The notes under the pieces are model-generated. The model ran no database searches and was not told the origin of the DNA. It saw only the letters and a program-made list of their open reading frames with translations. From Rhypophila decipiens (lineage: Eukaryota; Ascomycota; Sordariomycetes; Sordariales; Naviculisporaceae), in NCBI GenBank assembly GCA_033297075.1, contig MU858108.1, positions 124,001 to 188,000 of the forward strand: a stretch of DNA of 64,000 nt, given 5' to 3'. Positions within the stretch are counted from its first letter, which is position 1; the number at the start of each line of letters is the position of its first letter. Positions 44,976 through 55,711 of the stretch are shown one piece after another. The translations under genes and the position numbers were made by a program.

Positions 44976-46334
44976 TTAAAACATCTCCCAAAGCGGCGGT
45001 GGAAGGACCATTCGAACCGGAGGAAAAGGTGGTGGTGCATGCATATGGTGCTGATGTTGATTATGATGGTGACCCTTGATATTACCAGCAGCAACTTGCT
45101 TGACTCCCACATAGACAACTCGTCGCGCCGGATTACCCACAGTCATGGACCTCGAGTCCAGGCCGTAATAATCCGAGATGGAGTGGGTGAGCCATCGCCT
45201 AGTGCAAGCCATCACATGTCAGTATAACATTCGACTCTTGCAAACCAATTTCTAACACTTTGAGCCCACACAGAAAATAAATATACCGCGCTAGACGGGT
45301 TGAAAGAACGGAGAGAGAGGGAAAAAAAAAAAAAAAAGGAAAACATACTTGAACGCCCCCGTCTCATCCTCCCCAAGCGAGTCAAGCACCAAGCCCTGTG
45401 ACCGCTTGAGCTGGTGGCTCTGAACCGTCGCAGCCTCCGAAGCAGCCTTGGCTTGCTGCTGCTGCTCCCGCCGGACCTTCTTCCACCCCTCCTTTCCATC
45501 TCTCATCTTGCCATTCCTCCCCACAAAGACAATCTCTTCGTCTTCCGAGTCCATATCGTCGCTGTCATCCTGCTTTGAAGAAGAAGGAGGAGGAGGCTGG
45601 TTGGTAGCCTTGGTAATATCAACCATAAACTGTCTAACCGGCTCTTCCAGCACCCTAAGCCACGACTTGACAGCCGGTGTGCGCTTAGCCGTTGCGCGCA
45701 GGTCCTTGGGGACTTTGCCCACATCGGCGCGGGTATGTGCGCTTGCTGAGGATATGGCGATGGATACCTTGTTACCGGTACCGCCGCTGACAACCGTAGC
45801 AGTAGCCGTCGCAGTAGCAGCAGGCTCATCAAACAGCGAACGATGCTGCTGAGACCCAGACGACGAAGAAACAATCATCTTCCTCCGATGCACCGCCCAC
45901 GCAACCTTGCGCTCTTCCACGCGCTCCCGGAGCCCCTTATCCCAGTACTGCGCTAGCTGGTAGGGCACATTCGCATGCACCGTGTGGGTGGGCAAGACCA
46001 GCCAGTCCGTCGGTTGCGGCGGCTGCACGTTGGGGACGTGGAGGAGGTGGTCTTTCATGAGACACCGTTATTAGCAAAATAGAAGGGGGAATAGGATGTG
46101 GTTAACGAGAGGGCAGGCAGGCATACCATTCTCCCACCGGCGACGCTGACGACTCCCCTCCTTCCCCTTGAGCAATGCGTCGCGCTTCTTCATGCTATCC
46201 CTCCGCGAAGGGGGCCTGCGCGGCGGGACGATGCCATTGATGTTTCCGGTGTCGTCGTCATCGAACACGACAGCATTCCGAAGTTTTAGACGCGCAGTTT
46301 CGATTTCGGCGTCGGTGGGGGCGCCTGCGCGACG

Positions 46335-46366
<32 letters not shown>

Positions 46367-46610
46367 GCTTTTCGCCATCGAGAGGAATTGACAGCGCATT
46401 CCCCGTGCCGACCGCGGTTGGCGCAATGTTGAGCGACTCGAGCGCCGAGATGGTCCAGGCTTCGATGTCGACTGTTGCTGTTGAGGCGTTGGAGATGTTG
46501 TGCTGATTCAAAGGGGCGACGGCTGGCCCGGGAGTTTGCTGCGGGGCGCCACTGATGGCGGCGCCGTCGTCCGAGGCCGGCGGCGCGACGGGAAGCTTGG
46601 TGATTGCCAT
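44976..46610 (-). CDS. R3H-domain protein with R3H-associated N-terminal domain
   Basis: Three exons: 46610-46127, 46051-45349 and 45198-44976, with introns of 75 and 150 bp. The product is 469 aa. A disordered N-terminus holds a 10-residue poly-Ser tract (about residue 83-92). The R3H-associated domain begins near RRRWEND at 156-162 and continues with DHLLHVPNVQPPQPTDWLVL and RVEERKVAWAVHRRK. A Lys/Asp-rich linker carries an SEDEEIVFVGRNGKMRDG patch. The C-terminal R3H domain (SQGLVLDSLGEDETGAFK, joined to RWLTHSISDYYGLDSRS and PARRVVYVGV) ends in a His/Pro tail. R3H domains bind single-stranded nucleic acid. The precise role is not known. The joined exons restore FKRWLTHS, typical of the R3H helix. 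Confidence 0.9.
46336..46365. repeat. CTG trinucleotide microsatellite, 10 units
   Basis: Ten perfect CTG units on the plus strand encode the poly-Ser tract of the R3H protein on the minus strand. Length variation would change only the Ser count. Confidence 0.9.
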
Positions 46611-47559
46611 TGTGCCTGTCTAGATTCGCCTTTTCGCAACGCAAATGGATCTGGCAGATTCGCGAGAGACAGATGCTTCCAATCCCCGGGGAAGAAGGTG
46701 TTGGAGATATGGTGGTGTAAGATATCCAGTGCCGCGCAACCCGGATATTAACTCCGATGACGATGATAAGAACCCTAGATACTGACAGGGGCTCGGAAGA
46801 TGCTAGATAAAGAGCAATTGAGATGAAACAATCCCACCAAAAAGACAAAAGAAATGAAATGACAGTGAATATTGCACAGCCCGATATATGATACAGATAA
46901 AATTGTGCGTGTAGTAGATAGGAAAAGGGTTACGGGTTAGAGGTCAGTCGGCAATGACACATTTGCCTCTTTGCCATCCCCTGCCCTCAATCGCCAATTC
47001 ACGGTGAACCATCTCGGGGAAAGCTCCATCCAAGCTTTCCTTCCTGTGAGTCAGGACAGTGGGCCAATCACCTTACAGCGCAGCCCATGCACCCCGAGTT
47101 GGTGGGATTTAGGCAGGTGCCTCGCTGTGGGGGGGGGGGGGGGGGTGTTTCTTCAACAAGCAGGAAGGTGCTGCATGCTACATGCTGCTGCAGGTTCATA
47201 ATGAATCATCAATGGGCAGGCAGCTTCCAAGACTCATGGGAAAGAGGGGAGAGAAGAAATTAAACTATAGAATAATTCTGCCTTTTTAATTGTATACGAA
47301 TCGAATACGCTGACATGGTATCGTGGTAAGCGACAGAGGAAACAATAAAAGAGGGAAAACAACAAGGGGGAATATACTAGCAGAAAAACCATGGGTGCCA
47401 TCACCACCAGAAACTCCCATCTCATATAAAGACCAGCCCACCAAAACAATCAAGAAATGCCCTTTTACTTCTACTCTTCCCAATTCCACCAACTCTCAAG
47501 ACGAGAACATCTAGATTATACAGCCATAACACCAACATCAAATGAAAGCTTGCTCTTCC
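46611..47559. other. intergenic region with a G17 tract
   Basis: The 5' flank of the R3H gene and the 3' flank of the PAN-domain gene, both on the minus strand. A run of 17 guanines lies at 47129-47145. No gene is supported. Confidence 0.6.
47129..47145 (+). repeat. uninterrupted run of 17 G
   Basis: A homopolymeric guanine tract directly visible in the sequence. It has G-quadruplex potential and is a likely site of length or sequencing error. Confidence 0.85.
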
Positions 47560-49233
47560 TCACGACCACCGATTCTGCCCCAACCCATTCAAACTATTCC
47601 TCAACGCAGCCTTAGCCTCCCTCTCCTTAGCGTTGGGGTTATACACAGGCATATCGACGTTATCATCGTCACTAATCAACGAACTGCTGCTCGTACTCGC
47701 CCTATTATTCATCTTCCTTTTTTTCTCACCACCACCAGCAGCCATCTCCTCAATATCATCCAACCTCTCCATCCCATTTCCAGATAGTATGGTACTCCCG
47801 CCCGGCCTAAAGAAACCAACCACGCTCCCTCTCATGCCCAATTTACTCGACAAACCCCCCATACCCATCCCAGCACCACCAGACATCTGATCCTGATCCT
47901 GAGCGCCAACAACTTGACTGAAATTCCCCATCTTCGAATGGTTCTGACTCTGTCCGCTCCCTCGACTTGCTCGTGCTCGACTACTATTCCTCCGGGCCCC
48001 AATTGTTGGGAGGGGAAGCGACGAGGGTAACCATGTTGTGAACAGACTTGAGACCGGTGACGGACGGGATATAATCGGTGTCTTTCCATTCAACGGGCTG
48101 TCGGACCCGTTATTTCTTCTTCGGCGTTTGATCATTATAAACGACAACACGATGAGGACAAGCGCGGCTATACTGCCCACTACTGGGGCGGCGATCCATG
48201 CGTTGGATGCGCCGCTGTCGCTTGGGGGACTGTTGTTGTTGTTGTTAAGAGCCGAGTCGGGGGCGGCTGTGGCCATGGTACTACTGCCCCCTGACTGTGT
48301 GAGGCCTTGGGTAAAGGGCACATCTGCGCCCGGCGGCAAGGCGCTATCGGACTGTGGTAATTCTCCAGAGATATCAGGGTCTAGGGTGGAATCTGGGGGG
48401 GCGACTACCGTATTGGCCGGGTTGACGCTTGCGGCGGAGGATATAGGGATCGGAACTCCCACGGTTTCGCCAGGTGGTGTAAAAAAGACTGCTCCTCCGG
48501 CACCACCGCCCCCGGCTGTAGTCACCTGGGTCAAGGGAATCGTAGCGACACCTGGGCCAGCGGTGGTAGGTACAGCCGCGGGTGGTGCTGTGGTTGGTGA
48601 AGCCGCAGGATCAGCTGCCGCCAGGTTGGCGATCAGTGCCGAGTCGATATTCTGATTGGGAAAGATGGCGCTCGAGTTGGTCACCGTCGTCTTCATGTAG
48701 CAGTTCTTGAAGCCCTGGTCCTGACTAGCATCAAACGACACAGCACCGCAGCCGGCCGTGAAGGCACACTGGCCCATGCAGTCCTGGAAGGTTGGCGCAA
48801 AGTTCTGCGCCATGTCGAACCCGGCGACGATGTTGCCGCACATGATGCCAAATGTAGTGTTTCCCCCAATCAGCTGAGTAGCACCAACCGTCGGGCAGTT
48901 CGACGACGCGCCAGGGAACCGGGCAACGGCAGAGTCGAAACGCCTTGCCGTCCGTGAATTGCCCAGCTGGAGCTTGTTTTTAAGAAGGCATCGGTTCTCG
49001 TTGAACGAGATGGCCTCGCATTTCGGGTGGAACGACGAGCAAAGATTCAAGCAGGCGGCAAAGTCGAAGGCGTCCGGCCGGTCCATGACATCTCCATCCA
49101 CCAAAAGGTTGCACAGGAGAGTGTACTCCTGATCTGCCCCTACAGTCGTTCCATTGCCTTGTGGACAGGGCGCTTGACTCTGCCTCGTGCCCAGCTCTGA
49201 CCTCTCCATCGTCAGATCTCGCGGTAGCAGCAT
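47560..49233 (-). CDS. PAN/Apple-type single-pass membrane protein
   Basis: 557 aa from the first ATG at 49233; the frame is open further upstream without an ATG. Two Cys-rich modules of PAN/Apple type occupy about residues 20-110 (CNLLVDGD, ACLNLCSSFHPKCEAISFN, CLLKNKL) and 110-200 (CGNIVAGFDMAQ, CMGQCAFTAGCGAVSFD, NCYMKT). A long Ala/Pro/Thr stalk leads to one transmembrane helix (WIAAPVVGSIAALVLIVLSF) with a KRRRRN stop-transfer signal. A Ser/Gly-rich cytosolic tail of about 160 residues follows. This is a plausible cell-surface carbohydrate- or protein-binding receptor. No clear signal peptide follows the ATG, although a type I topology needs one. A short hydrophobic stretch lies just upstream, so an unrecognised 5' exon is likely. 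Confidence 0.8.
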   Translation of the reverse strand: MLLPRDLTMERSELGTRQSQAPCPQGNGTTVGADQEYTLLCNLLVDGDVMDRPDAFDFAACLNLCSSFHPKCEAISFNENRCLLKNKLQLGNSRTARRFDSAVARFPGASSNCPTVGATQLIGGNTTFGIMCGNIVAGFDMAQNFAPTFQDCMGQCAFTAGCGAVSFDASQDQGFKNCYMKTTVTNSSAIFPNQNIDSALIANLAAADPAASPTTAPPAAVPTTAGPGVATIPLTQVTTAGGGGAGGAVFFTPPGETVGVPIPISSAASVNPANTVVAPPDSTLDPDISGELPQSDSALPPGADVPFTQGLTQSGGSSTMATAAPDSALNNNNNSPPSDSGASNAWIAAPVVGSIAALVLIVLSFIMIKRRRRNNGSDSPLNGKTPIISRPSPVSSLFTTWLPSSLPLPTIGARRNSSRARASRGSGQSQNHSKMGNFSQVVGAQDQDQMSGGAGMGMGGLSSKLGMRGSVVGFFRPGGSTILSGNGMERLDDIEEMAAGGGEKKRKMNNRASTSSSSLISDDDNVDMPVYNPNAKEREAKAALRNSLNGLGQNRWS

Positions 49234-51926
49234 GCTGAAAGCTGTTAGGGGAAAAAGAGAGACTGCCGGCGTCGTGTTGTAATTATTCGTTATTCGTATG
49301 GTGTAATTAGTCGGTTGAATCGTCAAGTAAACAAGGTCAAAGCGACTGAGAGAGCTAAGGAGAAATGAAAGAAGGATCGAACATTATGAAAACTAAAGGA
49401 GTGTGTAGAGAAGCGCCGCACAGCAGAGACAAGAGTCAAAGAATTTTGCAGAAAAGAAGCAAAAGAAGAGAAAATCCTACGAGTCGAGGGACAGAAGCAG
49501 CCACACCCTACATCCTTATACGGGAGCTCCCGACCATCATCAATGCCTTGGACTCGACATCATCGACGGCTCGAGACCGGAACGGGAAGCAGGTCAGATA
49601 AACGAGATACAAGGGCAGAACAGGGAGTGACAGGCAATGAGCCGGCCGCATATCGCCCAGAGGGTGCAAGGCCCTGCACCGTCGACCTGATCGACTGTGT
49701 ACCTGTGAAGAGCCGGACAATGCAGTTTGAGGTGCGTCGCCAAAAGCAGACGAGCCTATTCTCAAAGTGGCTGCCCAGATAGGGCTGTTGGCTGCCGTTT
49801 GTGGCGGGTAAAGAGCCACATGAGACGATGTGAGTGACGGAGGCTCGCGCTGTCTTGTTCCAGGTTGAGCAGATCATTTCGGACAAAATGCCCGAGTACT
49901 TGCACGGTACTTGCCGAGCATCAACCTCGCCGTACCAGGAGCTGAGATACTTGCTGGAAATGATGGAAACAAGCAGTTCCGAAGGGAGCAAGGGGTCTCT
50001 TCCACTCCCGAAAACATCGCCCAAGTGATTCTCGCGGCCGGGAAAACGTTGTCTGCTGTTTGAAGTTGTCCTCACTTGAGGATCGAGACGGGTCCGGCGA
50101 TTTTGCCGGCGACTTTTCTTGCTCTGGAGCGGGAACTGAGAGAACACGAGCGGAATATAGAAATTAGGGGACCGAGATGGATTCTGACTCTGTGTGCACT
50201 GGCGACGTGACCACCTGGTCGTGAACCACAAACACTCCATCAAGAATAACGAGATCATCTTGGTTTAGTTTGAAAGAAACGCCACAATGGGGTTTGTGCA
50301 CACGACAGCTGTACACAAAAAGGACGACATGGATCTTGATTCCCAATTGTCTGGGGAAATGGCTCGCAGCGGTTCGATACCCGACCCCAGATCTCGTTCA
50401 AGGTGCGAGATCTTGACAAGGACAAGGAACCGAGCGACTGTGCCTGCCCGACCTCCACTGAGAGCCGTCACCAAAGTACCGGAGCATCTGTGGGCGTGAT
50501 GGTGCGTGGATGCATTTTTTTAAGTCCGTGTCCGTCTGGCCATGTTCCCTCAAACCCCCCCGGCGAACATCCAAGGATGCATAGCAGCGCTCAGACGTCG
50601 AAAAAGAAGAAGAGAAGCCCGAGAGAAGACAGGACCGGTTCAGACAGCTTGGGCTGCCGCTACCAGTGACTATTCCCAGGGATTGTTGGATTTGTCGTGT
50701 CCAGGAAATTGCGAACGAGACTCGTAAGTCGAATAGCCTCATCTGTCCCGCAGTCAACCAAGGTGTCGAAGTAAAGAAGAGTGAAAATGTTTCAGCAGAG
50801 CTTTGAGTCCGCTCGGCAGTTTTCTAGCAGCGCAGCGGCCTGTCACCTGCTAAAGGGAACCAAGATCCAGAAGCGCACCTACTGTGCCGCTGCGGTGCTG
50901 GGATTTTACAGAACCTTATCGTGCCGTCTTCACTCCTTCACTCAAAGAGTTTCAGCAGATATCGCCACTTGTAAAGGCTGAATGGCGGACATGGTGACAA
51001 TTCCGGGCCCTAATCTCGTGAATATGAATGTTTCTTCGAATTTTTGTAAAATCCTGTCGCTCTTTAAGTGTTTGAATCGGTTGGTTTGCTGGGATGGGCC
51101 ATGTTTGGGACCTCTGAAGTGATCGGAAGGACGGGAAGGGAACATTGGTTGCTGACAGCGAATCCCCGATCTCTTATGCACTGGTTATGCCAACACACAA
51201 TCACCGCCTATCAATCACAGCGCAATATTACGTGTGAAACTGTTAGTGCGCCGGCCATACCATCCACCCAAGATCTTTGAAACCCATAAACTGGCTCAGA
51301 CAAACAGCCCCAGGACGTATCATTTGAGCATGAACCCGTCCATGCGAGTGTTGTTTGCTATAATTCGAAGGGTACCCAACCCAGATCTTGACATCTTGGA
51401 AGAAGAGCAAGATTTCCGATTTTGCTGCATTGATGTTTGCAGTTCCCCTGCTCTGGAGAGACCGGTGATAAACTGGTAAACAACAGTACCTGATGGACAC
51501 TGCGAAAGATGGAGGCCCCATGACAAGAGAGACGCATAAAATGTGCTGTAGCTTTTGGGACAGCTTTGTGTCCAGTAACTGGTCTGTTAAACTATCGAAA
51601 TATGCTCTCGCTTTGATCTGTGATGCTTTATCCATGAAATAAAGTAAAAACAACCCGGCCGAGTTTGGCACCAATGCAAGGAGTCCAGGACTGGACTACC
51701 ATCCTACCTTGCCTGCCCGATATATAAAACGCCTCATCTAGCATGTGAGCCAAACAACCCAAACTGCCATGTACAAACAGGCCATCTGAAGACCAGGATG
51801 CCTCCGACGCCGAAAAGTCCAATAAAACAAGGCGCAAGGAAAAGACCCCTGCAAGAAGACAAGCAAATTTACTCAAGAATTCAAGTTGTACCGTGACCCT
51901 CAATATGGAACGACCTTCCTGTTCTC
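49234..51926. other. 2.7-kb interval without a supportable gene
   Basis: The longest frame (minus, 49560-50258, 232 codons) has no recognisable domain, odd composition and no splice partner, so it is not called. No tRNA or transposon remnant was recognised. The region may hold 5' exons of the PAN-type gene. Confidence 0.5.
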
Positions 51927-53086
51927 CTAGCCTCGGTTAGTGTCGTAATTCCTGTGAGGGTCGCCGATACCTCCGGGCTTGAGCAATGGCGCAGTCTCGG
52001 CCGCCGCATCGCTCTCCTGGCGGTCGATGATCGACTGCAGCTGCTCTGGGGTCTCGGCGTAATGCTCCGGGTGTGCTGTGAACCGGCCAGGCGTCTCGTC
52101 GTCGAAGCCATTAGCAAACAAATGCGACGATGGCTGGCCCTCAAGCGGCAGTCTGGAGAGGTCCCGGTTCCGAGCTTGGATCTCATAGTAGATGGCCAGG
52201 TAAAGCAGAATGCCTTGCATCGAAGCTGTCAGCACAAAGATGCCCCATGAGCTCCAGCCGGCCCAGCCAAGGCGGGCGCCGAGACTGGCTGCAAAGAGGA
52301 AGCCACCGGGTGTCTGCATGCACATCATGGGGATGCTCAGGCTCCCCACATGCTTTAGATGATATGTTGTGTAGATTTGGGGGATATATTGGACTCCCGC
52401 GAGGAGGGCCGCCATGACACCCAAGCTCGCTGCCCAGGTCCCGAGATGTTGGGGCGCTACTGTTGTGAGGATACCCGTTACGACAATGACAGCCAAGCCG
52501 TGGAGAAGCGTAAGGCTTGCGACCATCAGCGCTGTTTGCCATCTTGGTTGGTCCTCTTCGAGTTCTGCCTCGTTCTCCGGGTCTTCGGCAGGATTGTAGC
52601 GGAAAAAGACTAGAAAGAGGACGAAGCTAAAGGGGGACAATGTTAGTCATTCGGCTATCTCAAATTCGGGGCCTCGGTGTAGACTAACATGAAAGAAAAG
52701 CTGATCCATTGAACTCCGAGTTGCGCAATCCCCAAAAGACCCGCCGCACAGTGGAAGGTCTCGACCGTCTTGCAACAGGCGATGTCGTGTCTTGATTGCG
52801 GGAGGAGCAGAATGTTGGCAAATGCCGAGGTGGCAGAGGTGGTGCCGAGGAGGACAAACCAGGGAGAGATGCCCTCCGAAGTGCCTCTTTTGATGATTCG
52901 GAAATGCTGCGGCAGGTAGCTGACGAGCATACCGACGACAATGAAACTGGTGTAGCCTTGTTAGCAGGTGGTAGATTTGCTGGCCAAGGGGGTAGCGCTC
53001 GGCTGCACGCACATGGAGACGATCAAGTTGATGATGCTGACATCGCGCAGTTTATCGCAGGTATCTTCCTGCGAAAAGATGTCCAT
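51927..53086 (-). CDS. PQ-loop repeat membrane protein
   Basis: Three exons: 53086-53013, 52946-52689 and 52626-51927, with introns of 66 and 62 bp. The product is 343 aa. The start MDIFSQEDTCDKLRDVS leads into a first transmembrane helix, completed as IVSIFIVVGMLVS by the first splice. Then come two PQ-loop motifs, SYLPQHFRIIKRGTSEGISP and GVQYIPQIYTTYHLKHVGSLS. Seven membrane helices are expected. The C-terminus is a soluble acidic tail with ETAPLLKP. PQ-loop proteins include lysosomal/vacuolar amino-acid exporters and SWEET-like carriers. The substrate here is unknown. The first splice uses an AT|GTGCGT donor because only that phase reconstitutes a continuous hydrophobic helix. Confidence in membership is high; specificity is not assigned. 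Confidence 0.88.
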
Positions 53087-53821
53087 CGTCTCCGGAGAGC
53101 TGGGTAGATTGTGTGGAACGCTTCTGTCGAAGTTGCCTCGTGGCCGGTGTTGAAGCTCGCTGTCCGAGGTTCCGGCTTCCTGGAGAAGCGGATCGCGGTT
53201 CGTAACTGTGAGAACCAACGGAGCGGTTCGACGAACCCGATGAAGTCGGCGGAACGGCAAGACAGATCAAATATCACCTAATTTCGAGCTCGTCCTGCAT
53301 TTTCGTCATGAACTTGGGAGCGAAGGTGCGCAATTTCCCAGATAGAATACCTATGAGAAACGCTGGGATGGAAGGGGTGGCTTTGATGTCATCGTCAAAG
53401 GGGAAGCTCCCGGGGGATGCGCCTACACGTGTGCTGCCTGCCACTGGCACTGCATGCTGTGTTACGGGGTACAGCGCACTCGGCAGACCTGCCTAGACCA
53501 GCCACCCGTGTGGAGATAGTGGGGCAGCTGCGAGCTTCGAGGACCTCAATGAGCAGGCGGGATGGAGGTTTATGGCCTTGTTAGAGACCGTGGTCTACTC
53601 GGGTAGCTTCAAACCTCTTGAGTGTTATATAAGTACTTGTTGACTACGTGTAGACTAACACCTTGATAACTCACCTCTCATTTTCATCTTCACATCCACC
53701 TCCAAGTCACGACCAAACCGGCCACTTTGCTGGAAAGAACAAAATCTACTCCACCGCAGGAGTTTTAAGGCTCGAATCATCGAATCATCACAATCGATCA
53801 TTCGCTTTGCACAAAACCACC
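53087..53821. other. divergent promoter region
   Basis: Spacer between the divergently transcribed PQ-loop and WD-protein genes. A pyrimidine-rich stretch at about 53672-53705 precedes the WD-protein start. No gene is seen. Confidence 0.5.
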
Positions 53822-55392
53822 ATGCCTTCCCCATCGCTGGACCTCTTGGCGGAAAGTCACAAGCCAGACGGATCCCGTCCTGCTACACACAAGACTGCTA
53901 GTCTTCATCAGACACCAAGGACAGACTCTTTCTTTACGAATGTTCAATGGTAGGCACCGTCTATTCTGCTCTCATCAACCTTCTCTCGGCCTCCAGCAAA
54001 TATCCGTCCAACATGCGCTAACACAAAAATAGGTCATCAGACGGGACGACCCTATTCACCACATCCTCAGAGAACCGGCTTTGCACATATGTCCTCCCAG
54101 AGGACCTCCTCGAGCCCAAGGATGAGCCAATCGAGCTCACCCCCCACGGGACACTCGTCCTGCCGGGACCTCTCGGCCCCGTTGCCCCAAGCCCGTACTG
54201 GTCTGTAGCCGAGAGCTACACCCAACTGGTCCTCACATCCAGCCGAGAGCATCCTATCCACCTCTACTATCCCTTTCAGTCACTCTCATCATCATCTCAA
54301 TCCCATCAACGCCCATTGGCGAGCTACTTCCTCATCGACCCCCTAACCGAGGCCTACACGCCTGTCACATCTCTACTGTGGCCCGGCTCCTCGGGCGGGA
54401 ATCACTTCATAGCCGGGTCCAACTCTCTCATCTCGCTCTTCGACATCACCCGACCAGGGGAGAGTGCCTACACCCACAGCGAGCCAACAGGCATCATACC
54501 CACCTACCAAAAATCCTCCAAACGCACCCGAGTCGGCCTCCACGGCGCCATCTCGGCGTTGGCCCTCCAAAACCCCAGCTCATCCTACGGCATCTCGGGA
54601 GCAGGTCTCGTCGCCGCAGGGACACGGACCCGCGGACTAGGTCTCTACGATCTGAACCGCGCCGGCGAATGCACCGCCTCCTGGAAGCTCTCGGCCTCAC
54701 AAGATGGCAACGGCGTCATGCAGGTTCTCTGGTCACCATGTGGGCGGTACTTGGTTGTCAATGAGCGGTCCACAACCTCTCTGCTCGTCTATGATATCCG
54801 GGAAACACATAGCCTCCTCGCCCGCTTGACAGGTCGAAGAGGGGGCAAGACTAAGCAGCGTCTAAACTGCGATGTCTACGCGGGCAGCGGGGGAGGGTTC
54901 GAGGTTTGGAGTGGGACCGGAGACGGGGGCGTCGTGGTCTGGGAGAATGTGGGCCTCTCGTCGGGGGATGATATTGAGCCTTCTTGGGAACGAAAGGGCC
55001 TCCATGAACCTAGGTCTGGAGAGCCCGTCTCTGCGGTCTCGGCTGCGGCAATGCACCTTGCTGGTTCGGTCGTTGCTACTTGCTCTGGGTCTTGGAAGTT
55101 TGTGGATGATGACGACAGTGACAGTGAAAGTGAAAGTGATGATGATGAAGACTCGAGTTCCAAAAAGTCAGATTCAGATTCAAATGCAGATTTGGATGAG
55201 AAGACGGACGCTGATAGCTCACATAACCATGACGGCGACGAGACAGAGTCACAAGTGAGCGGCAGTGCTCCTTCGGTAGTCACACGGCCGCCAAAGCCGA
55301 AGCCGAAGAGAGGACTGGTCACCGGGGAGACAAGTCTCAAGATATGGAGCATCTGCATGCCTCTGCCTGAGAGACCAGCGCTGGCCGGTTAG
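53822..55392 (+). CDS. WRAP53/TCAB1-Swt21-like WD-repeat protein
   Basis: Exons 53822-53949 and 54033-55392 with an 83-bp intron (branch CTAAC). The product is 495 aa. The first blade is split by the intron and reads FFTNVQW|SSDGTTLFTTSSENRL. The beta-propeller continues with SYFLIDPLTEAYTPVTSLLW, NHFIAGSNSLISLFDITRPG, GLHGAISALAL, WSPCGRYLVVNERSTTSL and FEVWSGTGDGGVVVWE. In animals WRAP53/TCAB1 binds Cajal-body RNAs including telomerase RNA; in yeast Swt21 is linked to splicing. The fungal role is presumably nuclear RNP assembly (inference). An about 70-residue acidic Asp/Ser/Glu-rich insertion at residues 400-468 splits the last blade between VATCSGSWKF and GETSLKIWS. Confidence 0.85.
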
Positions 55393-55479
55393 GGACCTGG
55401 TCATGAACTGGACTACTAGGCATGTACGACAGATTAGAGTCGACGCTTGTATATATAATTGGATACCCATTAGCTAGTG

Positions 55480-55515
55480 TTCTTCTTCTTCTTCTTCTTC
55501 TTCTTCTTCTTCTTC
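55480..55515. repeat. TTC trinucleotide microsatellite, 12 units
   Basis: Twelve perfect TTC units in the 319-bp convergent spacer between the WD-protein gene and the HET gene. It is non-coding. Confidence 0.9.
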
Positions 55516-55711
55516 GCCAGAGACAAGGTTGACATTCATGTTACCAGTCTCGTATAGTACCCTCCCAGATGTCACAATCATTGTCACAACATCCCTTGTA
55601 CAATTTGTTTGATGGCCTGTGTATCCATACCGCCACCAAAAGTGGTGATGGCCCTGCAAGTGTCGGGGGATTGCTGTCCTGGTGTATGTACATGCATGCT
55701 GATGATGGCGT

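Noticed and set aside
49560..50258. Minus-strand open frame of 232 codons
   Set aside because: No recognisable domain, composition unlike neighbouring genes, no splice partner or conserved motif.
50340..50400. Possible tRNA around GGTTCGATACC at about 50369
   Set aside because: No cloverleaf could be formed; the stem breaks at the third pair.
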